Assembly (NCBI GenBank): GCA_002633005.1
Contig: NMRA01000018.1
Coordinates: 118,291-182,290 of the forward strand
Reading direction: 5' to 3'
DNA length: 64,000 bases
From: Phoronis australis
Taxonomy: Eukaryota > Phoronida > Phoronidae
Shown: in pieces, positions 37,201 to 49,200 of the stretch
Layout of the letters: each line of letters starts with the position of its first letter
Position numbering within the stretch: position 1 is the first letter of the stretch
Made by a program: the position numbers and the translations under genes
The notes under the pieces: model-generated
Seen by the model: the letters and a program-made list of their open reading frames with translations, nothing else
Databases searched by the model: none
Told to the model about the DNA's origin: nothing

Positions 37201-40200
37201 TTAATCATAGATTAATTACATTTCCAACTGTGTGGCTAACGATATGATTGATGATCTAATTGGTATGACCTTTTTTATAATGAGCAAAGCAGGACTGGCA
37301 ACTGCTACGAATTTACTCGTTTTCTACATACACTTAGGGAGTAGAAAACCATTACCTGCGAGCTTTAAAATGTTACAGATTTAATTTGCGCATTTATTTC
37401 CGAGTTTTTAAAATCAGTTCAAAGTAAAACATATCGGCCATTTTGAAGCGTGGTTCACTTTTTCAACACTTACCTGGGAAGCATTAGAACTTGAACAACA
37501 AACATTGAAGCAAATATGACAGAGGCGCAGCTGATGTAATACTTGAATGAAGAGTCGCTCTGCTTTAGGTACCCTTGGTTCATAGATTTCTCGTAGAATG
37601 AGAGGAACACAGGATGAACGTCTTTAGAACGTAACCACCGCCTGTAAAACACAAACGACTGCACTTAGCACATGACAGACATTTTCAGTAATAGAAATAT
37701 TTTTACTTACCTTTGCCAACAATAGAAAGGTGACGCCAAAATGACCCAGCAAATGGCCAGCATCTTTTTGTGTTCATTCACTTCCCCTGAGGAAGATCGC
37801 ATATAATGAACGAAGTCAGTGTTTCATTAACTTGAATGCCCAGTATTGCACTTGACTACTAACACAGACTTCGTTCATTACATACGATCTGTCTCAATGG
37901 AAGTGAATGAACACAAAAAGATGCTATTCCTATTAATGCTACAAAAATCTATTTGAAGTAACCAGACATTTATCTCCAGTAGGGGTAACACCAAATACAT
38001 TTTCCCTCAAAATTCTCAGCGACAGCATCGTGTACTGACCTCGGATCAACTGAGCAAGACAGTGAAGTGAGATTCGCCTCCATCATGGCTAAACTCTGAA
38101 ACAATGAAAAGTAACTGAGTTATCAAATAATGTAACAAGTAATCATACAGACTGTCATTTTATCCACAAATGAATAATAAGAGAAAATTGAATTCAAAAC
38201 AAAACATCAAGAAACTATCATTTTGACTAGTCACTATTATTCGCAACTCTAAAATATGTGAATTAAATAATATATGTCACAGAGAATGAAAACAGTGACC
38301 ATAACATTTCAGCCGAGGTCAAAACGATTTTGCATTCCTACACAGTCGATTTACTTTATTCACCCTGTATTATTAATTAGTTGGCGCGCTTGAAAACTAT
38401 CCATTAATTGAATTCCAGTCTGGCAATGACTACTAATTTAATTAATGAAACCTAGTGGTATACGCTCATACTTAGGCCTATGTGCCGCCATTAAACATAA
38501 TGCGTGTTTTCAAAGTGTTTTCCATAAAAGCATGACTCATTAATGCACTACATCTCACAGTGGGAACACAGAGACATCTCAAATTAACACTCCTGCTCTT
38601 CCATTTTGTTAACAGCACGAGAATAAACATGTCCTGTATTCAAATATCCTACTCACTGTCTCTCCAATATTTTTGGCTAAGCTTGCGCCCAAAATATTAG
38701 CGAATGGTTTGGCAGCACCCCACGAGTCGAGGTACTTCGACACTCTCATGGAAGCGCGCAAACTATTTTCTATGTGGTGACCCCTCTGTCTTTTGCATAC
38801 GGCTTCATCATTCTGTACCTGTGGATTGAAATTGTTTAGTGCCCTGAAGGGAAGTATAGCCCCTGATGGTTATGTGACTACTAACTGGAACTGAATACGT
38901 AACTATAAGGTTTTACAAAGTGCCAAAATAACCCAAGGAAAAATTCGCACAATTCATAGCCCCGGCAGGCACAACCATACTTCTGTGGTTGTGAAAAAAC
39001 TTTAAGTTTGAAAACTAATGCGTTTTACTTGTAAAGTGCAAACTTTAGAAGAATTAACTTTTGACAAACTGTTCCTTGAAAAAATTGCTGATTCAAAATT
39101 GTTGTCAGTAAAAGGACAAGCTGATGTCACTATCAAAACCAGTTGAAGATGAAAATTCTACAGCTGAATTTTCAACTAGAAGATTACAAGAGAATGAGAA
39201 AAGAACAAGATCTATCAAAGCTTAAATTTGATCACAAACTTAAGCACCAAATTACAAGTGTCATCCCAGTCATTTATTTTAGGAGACTTCATGCCAGTTG
39301 TTAGTGTTGGTAATACCAGGTCACAGATCGCAGTGACCTCTCTCTCAACTGCGCTCATAGTGTGCAGTTAGTTGCTTAAATACAATAATGCTGTTTCGTT
39401 ATAATTTGGTGTTCGTTTGCTCACTGGCGCCAACACTAAGATACAAGAATGACAAGCTTGCTTACCGTGTCAACAATGAGAAATGTCTCGACACCCCTCT
39501 CTGCCAGAAAAGCGTCCCTCAGCTGTCCGTTACCTGGCTCTACCTTATACTCGTTATTCAGGTGTAACAGTGTTGACCTGGAGATGTGCACTCGCCTAAC
39601 AGAAAAGAATACAAGGCATTTTATGAGTACTGACTGTGAAACAAAAGTAAGACTAATATTGTGTCCATATCTCGGCGTACCTTGCAATGCAATGCACACA
39701 CTTGCAGAGATCTTGCTTTTCTGTGACAACAAAAAAAAAAACGGATAGAATTCACGGAATTAGAGTTCCAATGAAATTCACATGCTTCATTGGTAGATAT
39801 AATTCTAACATCTTTGGTTTTTAATTTCCAAAACGTAAGAAAAAACCGTCAAATACCATGATTTTGACACAAATCCGTCGATGACAGTTTTGCAGCAGAC
39901 ATGTTCAAGTATTTACTCATTCTTTCTGAAGGTGACGCTGTTCTTTTTCCGGTTTTGAGAAAAAGTAAACATGGCATGCAGCAAGTTATCGGTAAAACGG
40001 AGTTACGGCATACAAAAATTCAGAGGAAAAACTGAAGCAATTCCCATGGCATTTTATTTATCACTTTCAATTAGCAAAAATGGAAGTTGCTAATTTGCAA
40101 AATGGAAAAGTGGAATTTTATATTCATAACTATATTCTCTTTCTGAAAACAGAAAATCAGGGTCTCTACACTTTTTAGTGAAGCTTTGTAAGATTCACTT

Positions 40201-43200
40201 CCCTTCCATTTACTGTTTAAAGTAAGAAATTTTTCCATTAAGGACACATTATGAAAGAAGTAGAATTTTATTTAGCAAAAATGTCAAAAAATACGAAAAT
40301 TTCACCTGATATCACCCATGTAGTTTATACTGAAATGTCACCAAACAGTAATATTGCTAAAATTACGAGCATATGCAGTTAATTCAAAAAGGGTAATATT
40401 ATTAGTTAGTCCTAAGTTGAAGTCTTACCACCGCCATTTTGGTAGATGTGAATTCACATCACCATTCACAACATCACTCATGGAAATCCTCAGTCTTTTG
40501 ACCATTTGTCATTGCTCAGTGATAAAAAGTCACACGATTGATGATAAACTTTGCATGGAAAATTATATAAACCGTTAATATGTGCCATGTCGTTTTTCCA
40601 TGTCCATCTTGCAGAGTCTTCCTTATTTCATCCTACTTTAACGTCATAATAAATGACATTATTCTCAATTCTCATCTTGTTTTACTCTGCAACATAGCTC
40701 GTCGCATACCCCGGGCAAAATAAATTACGATAATATGAACTCTTATTCATTCATATCATATCATGCCATTCACAGAAATGGTTGATATGAATTCATTATA
40801 AAAATATTTTATGGTGAACCATCCAAAATTGCCTGCATAAACGTGAACTCAAGAACTGAACTAGCAGATTTCCGTGCTGTGTTAGTATAGGTCTCAATAT
40901 TCAGTAGTAAAGGAGAAAGAATTGAAATAAATTTTTAAGCGATGATTCATAAGACAGTGCTGTGAATGTTCGTCATGGTGATGGAAATCACGGTTAAATC
41001 TCACCAATTTCGAACAAAAAAAAAATTGTGCTGAATTTTCCCTCTTATCGTTTTTCAAAGGCTTATAACACTGTTGTGAATGTCCATATGTAAAATGTTA
41101 ACATGCTATGAACATTCCCACTAAATAAAATTGGTTCTAACCCCGGTGTTTAAGGTAAACGGCGGGGTATGGAAAATTGAACTAGACCGTATTTATCCAC
41201 CTTGGCTGAGACGCGCTCGGCTCATGCTCAAAGGGATGCCGCCAAGCTGCTCTATTCATCGAGTCACGAGCGAGGATAATTGACTTCGCTCATGCGGATA
41301 TGATCAGCTGATTACAGTCTAGCCTAACAACTGTNNNNNNNNNNNNNNNNNNNNNNNNNNNNNNNNNNNNNNNNNNNNNNNNNNNNNNNNNNNNNNNNNN
41401 NNNNNNNNNNNNNNNNNNNNNNNNNNNNNNNNNNNNNNNNNNNNNNNNNNNNNNNNNNNNNNNNNNNNNNNNNNNNNNNNNNNNNNNNNNNNNNNNNNNN
41501 NNNNNNNNNNNNNNNNNNNNNNNNNNNNNNNNNNNNNNNNNNNNNNNNNNNNNNNNNNNNNNNNNNNNNNNNNNNNNNNNNNNNNNNNNNNNNNNNNNNN
41601 NNNNNNNNNNNNNNNNNNNNNNNNNNNNNNNNNNNNNNNNNNNNNNNNNNNNNNNNNNNNNNNNNNNNNNNNNNNNNNNNNNNNNNNNNNNNNNNNNNNN
41701 NNNNNNNNNNNNNNNNNNNNNNNNNNNNNNNNNNNNNNNNNNNNNNNNNNNNNNNNNNNNNNNNNNNNNNNNNNNNNNNNNNNNNNNNNNNNNNNNNNNN
41801 NNNNNNNNNNNNNNNNNNNNNNNNNNNNNNNNNNNNNNNNNNNNNNNNNNNNNNNNNNNNNNNNNNNNNNNNNNNNNNNNNNNNNNNNNNNNNNNNNNNN
41901 NNNNNNNNNNNNNNNNNNNNNNNNNNNNNNNNNNNNNNNNNNNNNNNNNNNNNNNNNNNNNNNNNNNNNNNNNNNNNNNNNNNNNNNNNAGCTTTCCACC
42001 AAGGCTAGGTGATGCAAGACATTATTATTTGTTCTTTGTTGCATTATAGTAACTGGTCTTGGCTAATTATCATTTTATGGCCTGGTCATCCATTCAGCCC
42101 AAAGTAGTTCCAGAGGTGGCTTATCAGCCAATTATTCACGCATGCTGACTCACAATAGAAGCCTGATAAGAGTGCAGGTGGATAAATGCAGTGTTCCTAC
42201 AGTTTCTTGTTTTAGTGGATGTGTTCACGACATGAAAAATATTATCTAGTGGTAGCCGAGGCACAGAGCTTGAACATAGAAAGCATTCATTTGACTAATT
42301 TACCTTTCAAGAAAAAATGAGAAAAAGAAATCTGATTAGTCCGCCATACTGTGGGACTCAATTAGTGACATTTTACCACAAGTCCTGTCACAAAAAATTT
42401 CAAGACAGCCTTTAAGATAAAATAACCTTTTACTGTGATCTTGATTTCCAAGGATTTCCATGCATGTAACACAACAATCAGTTATGTAGTTTTAAGTCCC
42501 ATTCTTGAAATTTGAAAATAGAGAACTGAAATACAACTGCTTGAAGGCAGTATTCCATGCTTGTCGATGAAATGTCAGTCAATGTATCAACAGGTCTTAC
42601 CCAGGTACCCCGCCAGCCTCCATGTGATTGGCTATGGTGACGTCATCTGACCAGACATCATACTGCCATTTCCTCAGCCCCAGCACTCCACACAGCACAT
42701 TGCCAGTGTGGATGCCTATACGCATGTCAACATTACAACCAGTCGCCTCTCTCACCTCCCTGTAAACAATTGAGTGTTCTAAATCACCAGCGAAAATGGG
42801 CGCTAGCTTAAGAAAGAGAATAATCTGTATAACTTAACAACGAAAATAACATTCCGTTCCCATCCTTTCATGTTCCTCTTGAAACGTTTGAACAACCAGT
42901 TAAGCCTTGCAAACTGTTAACAGTTAATTATTTTAAATAACCTATTCTTATAAAAGGGACATAAGCACAAATGTATTTTCCGGCCTTGGAAGAGGGGTCC
43001 CCTATATAATACGGAGGGCCCCCACCTAAAGAGTCCCGTCGATCAGGGCCCTCATATTAATATTATAGAAGATGCACTATTACTGTGAGCAGTATAAAGA
43101 GTTTCCTTCTCATAACCAAGGAGTCCCCGCAGACAACACAAATGCCTTTAATGAAGTCACAAAAACTGATGACATTATCACTACAGTACTACTCATTGTC

Positions 43201-46200
43201 ACAAACAGCATCACCACATACTGATTACAAGTTCCTACCTGATAGCGTCAATCATCTTGAGCCCCATCTTGACACAGTTGAGTGCATGGCTGGGTCGTGA
43301 CACAGGCAGGCCCGAGACACAGTAGTAACAATCACCCAGGATCTTTATCCTCATACAGTCATTCTCCTGCCAAAGATACAATCACTTCATTGCCAGACAA
43401 GAATGAGATAAAGACTAAAAAGCGTATTGATTGATTTACATTTTTTCTTGAAAAATCAAGTCGGTGGTGTAGTATCTATTTTAGTTGCTTATTTTTTAAA
43501 AAGTAAATCGACCGAGACAAGCAGAAATGATGCATGATTTTTTTTACTCATTAACTCAGCAAGTCATGGCATTTCAAACCTTGCTTAACCTTGTTTACAT
43601 GCCTTCGGGCAAAACCGGTGGAATTGTTACGGGCACACCAGTTTACTTGCATTTACCAAATGTTTTTCATGCAGTTTACATGACGTACCCAGAACATCTG
43701 AAATGTTAAAACAAGGACTGGATACTTAACTAAGTGAGAAAAAGCCTACTAGGATCTTTCCTCGCAACTGATTAATAATCGGTTGCTTTTCATGACAGCA
43801 TACTCCTACCTTCGAAAATTCTAATTTTGTGGCAACAGGAAATGAGATAGCAGATAATTGCAAAAAATGAGCACTGGAATTGGTTTTCGACTACAATTCA
43901 CCTGAAATCAGCTACTAAAATCTCACCAATTACGGACAAAAGTAAGCGGCATAGTGAGTCCAAAATTAACTGGAGAGTTTTTACAATTATAAATGATGCC
44001 TGAATGCTCTAATTTTTAAAAACATCGAGAAGAGGGCACAAGCTTCGTAAAACATATATCTTTGCCTTTTGACACTTACCTGTCCTATCTTATCGAATGT
44101 GCCAAAAAGTTCATTTAACATCTTGACAAGTTCACCAGCTGTACATTCTGAAGCTAGTGGAGTGAAGTTGACTATATCAGCGTACAGAATACTGAAATAA
44201 CACAGTCCAGATGAGAACAAAATTAAACAACTCTGACTTATTGCAAAATCATGAGGTCAAGAGGCAGATAGTCATGTGGATAAATAAATTAATAATAAAA
44301 TAATTGCAGGCTGCTCTGGTGAGCCCATTGAACTGATCACCTGGAACTATTTTTATGCTCTACTAATATATAGTTACAACCTAGCTGAGGAGCTAGAGAC
44401 TTGATTGAAGGGTCTAGCAGTGTGCCCCAGTGGGACTTGAATCCACGTCCTTGAATAAAGGAAATGGACACTTATCCCTCTAGGCCACACTTGCCCCCTC
44501 TAAAAATAGTAACTTTGCCAATGCGTGAGCAAAAAAAAGCCCATTCACAACAAAAAATACTTCAAATAGCACATTAACATTAAATTTCCAAAACAACCAT
44601 GATCAACCGAAAATAAATCCTGAAAAAATTTTGGATGTAAATTGATCAAAAATGTTGAAGTACTGTGCATTGCCATATGGCTCGGAGACTGGTTGAAGAT
44701 ATAGTACTTGAATGAATAAAATTCACAAATGATAAGAGCAAATTGTGAATATTTCAAGTTGACACAAATGAATTCCACATCAAAATGTTTCATTTTAGTT
44801 AACTTTTCCATTGAAAAAGGTTAATTGATGATTTATTGTCATGTAGGGGACAACTTTACCTCATTTTTCTGAAAACAATTATCAATTTAACTTTTTTCTA
44901 CACAAAAGTAGCACACCTAACTCATTATACACACACTTTTCTCTTTTCTCCATGTCACCCGGAAGACTAGGGGAAATCTTTTAAGGACACATCTCCTTAA
45001 TCACAATAAAAAATTACGAACCGAGTCACTCAACTGCATAAAATATTCTCAAACCCTTCCATACCAAGACAGTAAAGGGAATTGGCTGGTAAAAAGGGCG
45101 TCCATTTTGACATGGTTGGCTAACCCTTCCAAACAGGGCCATTTCACGTCACTCGATGGTGATCTGACTTCCTGTTTACCATAGAAGCAAACTGCTATTA
45201 AGACACGGAAAAATTTAAGCCTGTTCTATGAGTTTCATAAAATGTGCTGATTAAGATAAGGAAATGACCCTTCCACAAAACATTAACCAGTTCCTTTGAT
45301 AAACAACCTTTACAAGCTATGCTTACCTAAATTAAACCATTTCAAAAGACATACCATGATATAATGTTCCAATTAGAGAACACTCAGAAGACACATTTTA
45401 GTCAAAAGGTCTGTTTTTGATCAAATAGCTTTTCCACCTGCAAATGCCCCCACTAGATTTTTTAAACTTTGAGTCATGATGCTTGAAATGATAAATGTTT
45501 TCATAGGACAATAACTGGACCAAGAACACAAACTCGCTCTAACAGAGGTTTGTACCGACAAGGTTTTGGTATTGCCAACGCTTGCAACCTAAACACTGGC
45601 GACAGTACAACTGGAAGTTCACAAGATTTTAAATCACCATGGCACATCTTGGCACCTCAGAAAAACCATAAGGTTATGTAAGAACCTAGAAAAATGCCCA
45701 AATTTGTCTGAACTAAGGAACTGGTTACTAGCTTTGAAACATCATACCTCAGAAATGGCCGATCAGATTCACACAAAACTTTCCGATACTATGCTTAATG
45801 CTCTGTTCTCCTGTTAAGAATTTTTTTAATTGACCCACTTTTGCATGAAGAGCTATTAAAATTTCTTTTAATGAGTTGCATAAAACAAACAAAACAATAA
45901 CTTGAGAAAACCGTACCAGCGTTTTAAAAGAACTTTGGTGAATCAGACGTTTATTGATTACATTGCTTTGCTAATGAACAGTACTGTTACACCTTTCCGT
46001 TTTGCTAAGTTTTAGTAGAATGACATGGTCATGTGACCCAATCAATGGCAGATAGATATAAAGTAAAAATCTTTTCTTGAAGTAAATTCTATGACTTGTC
46101 AATAAGGTCCTACATACAACCTAACAATAAACAGTGAAAGCAAGCAATGTCATTCTGCATCCCTCCCACCTCTTGTTAACAAGCCCCGTGTACCTGACGT

Positions 46201-49200
46201 TGCTATGGCTTTTTACATAAAGCTCATGAAAGCGTGTGGTAGATGTATGGCGGCGAACTTGCAGGAAGTCATGGCTGGATTGTTTGATTTTACGCATCAT
46301 CTGATTCTTCATCTCAAACGCCAGGTGTACCGGGAGAACGCTAAGCAACAGCTCTTCCTGGAAGTTAGTAAAGACACTAAGCAAAAATGGCCACCAGGTG
46401 GCAGATTAACACTTGTTAAAGCAGAACAAGGCACTTGGGCAGCAGTGGACAATATGAATAAAGGTCTGGCAGACTTGTGGTAAAAGTTCTTCAATTTGGG
46501 ATAAAAGCAAATCCTAAAATTGATGGCCGGATGTCCATTCCTAGATAGGCATACTGCACTGCTACAAACAACCAGAAGTTAACCAAACGTAGCTCGACAA
46601 CAGCTATGTAGTAAAGCCCCTGTTAACATTTTGCGGGGAAAATGTGACATAATTAAATATTCCGCTTATCCACTGGTGCACCATATGGTGTCGCAAACTG
46701 AAAAATGTTTACCATAATGCCAGCAGTTTATGTGTCATAGTCCACTATGAATGGGATCCTCTGGCAAACGGATAACATGGTTGAAAATGTCTGCCCAGAG
46801 AATTTGACCAAATTTCCTTCAGAGTTGTACTTCAATGATGTGGTTTTAAAGTTGATGTGCGGTGATATCTCCATGTCAAAAACCAGCAAACAAAATTTTG
46901 ACTGAAGTTTCAGCTAACCAAGATTTAGTAGCCCATGCCTAGTTTCTTTCTAGTTTGTTGCCATGACTTTGAAAAACCGGACAAACTTCTGCACCATTTA
47001 TCAAGTTAACTTGAATTAGCTCCATAACTGTTACATATCTGTTGTCAGTGGACAATAAACTGTAACCCTTGATGTGAGTACTGCACTGCCAATCAGCAAT
47101 GTTTCCCCTCCATCACTCACCAATTCATGTGGGATGTATAATAATTACAGCTATCACCTGGCTATACAAATGGGTAATGCATTTTCTAATGGAGTCATCA
47201 TCAGGGGACAAACTAGGCAATTCACCAGTAAGTTAAATTCTTCCTCCTCTCACTAGAGACCACCAGAAGTCATGAGTGACTGGTCACCACTATAGTGCAT
47301 CATGGGGCTACGTCATCATGTGTCATCTGGGGACACCCATTATGAGCAAAGCATCTTCTTGTTGATGTCTCAAACAGATAGCCTACAAGTGGGGAAGCTT
47401 TACACCTGTTAAATTAAACAACTGGCAGGGCTTGATGCATCTCAACCCCACATTGCTTAGTCAAGGGTTAATTGGGCATTGTGTTAATTCTTTGTCTATT
47501 TAGCACAAAATATGGTGAAATTCTACTTTGTCAACAAAAACAAAGAATTTTTTTAGTCTAACACCAGCATGGTTTTGCACTGTGTTGATGTCCTAAAACA
47601 ACTGTTATTTGCAATCGGCAAAGTAACCAGTCTTTGAAAACTGGGAAAATGATAATTTTGGCAATTATTTTTGTGCAGAAGAATTACAACTCTGCCTGGG
47701 TGCAAACTTCTTGAAAAACACTAAAAATATACACTACCACCAATAAGAGAATTCAAATTTGTTTTGAGCATAAATTCATAAATTTAATCAGTGTTAATGA
47801 ATAGCAAAGATCGGTTCACTACAATGACTTTTGCTGCTGAGAAGTTCTTACACACTACCAGTTAACATGGCAAAAATTCCTCTAATACTTGGATCGTTTA
47901 AAATCAGTTCAATTAGTATTTTAACTATGTTTGAAACATAAAGAAATGGTTGTCTGGATTCTCTGGAACCTTGGTGTGAAACATAAAAATGCAACATTTA
48001 TGTCAGCTTGGTCACTTTACAATTCAAGCAATTGAAAGTTTTCCTCTCATTAGGAAAAAGGCCGTTCAGTGGTATCTTGTAGATGGACAATGCTTCTCTA
48101 CATGAAATGGGAAAACCGCTAAAGCCGTCCGCCCTTGATGTAACGAAAGTTGATCTAAGCTCCATTGTTGCACAGGGCAATTACTGCATTCACGGCAATA
48201 AAATACTGGCTGAAATAAATTGAAATGTCAAGGACAGAAATTGGTAATTTTTTAAAGTGTTTAGCTTCTGAAATTGAATTCCTCGTGAAAAGTTAGTGTA
48301 GAATCTTTCTTTCGCAGAAGAAATATGAAAAAAATTGGCCAAAATGCTGCAATGGATTTTTATTCGTTGACAACAGTTTTGAGTCAATACATGTATATGT
48401 TACTGTATTCATTCAGCCTGGGAGATAATTGGCATTTGTGTAGTAACATCAAATAAAAGACAGAACCTGGCGATTAACAAAAAAAAGATTGACATCCGGC
48501 CTCTGAAAACTGGTTTTATCTGGAATACGGACCAAACGTGAGTTAGTTGTAATGTTTCAATAGGAACCAACACTCTGGGGGTGATCGGTGGCAGTTATTC
48601 TCATAAGTCTGACTACTTGGCCCTTATCAGAGATTTACACTGGTTGGCAATGTTAAACATTCCCTGGCTTGAATTAAGTCAATGAATGTTTCCGCAGAAA
48701 GGGCGTATTCATTAGGATGGCCTCACTAATGACATTAACACTCAGGTTACATGAACCTAGCGGCAATAACACTGTAAACACAATTAGTAAATGTTGTGGA
48801 CCATCTGAAACAAGAGCAAAGCGGAGCCGTTCGTATGTATCCATGAGTGCATCACATACAGCGCAAATGCAAGTGATGATCACTTCAAACATGCCCACTA
48901 AACAGAGCAGCGCTAGAAAACTGAATAATAGTCTCTAGGAGATTCAAAGCAAGTCAGAAATGCTCTCCACAATAGTAACACACTTGTCACCTTTCATTAT
49001 GATTCACGATTCCTCAAAAAGTTTGAAAGATTGGGAGACAGATAACAAAGGTCAAAAACATGGAAAAGCCAAAGGGGGGCGGGGGCAACATTGTTAAAAT
49101 GAAGGAACTAGTTAGACATCAAGGCAAATGCAATGAAAAACAAAAATTACCACCAGGCAGCTCTGCAGTAGTCAGATTTGTCCCAAAATCCACGTCAATT

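Noticed and set aside
41319-42044. Long minus-strand frame across the gap
   Set aside because: It is open only because 655 bases are N.
46205-46483. 92-codon plus-strand frame
   Set aside because: It is the shadow of the cyclase exon at 46194-46357, which is supported by homology and phases on the minus strand.
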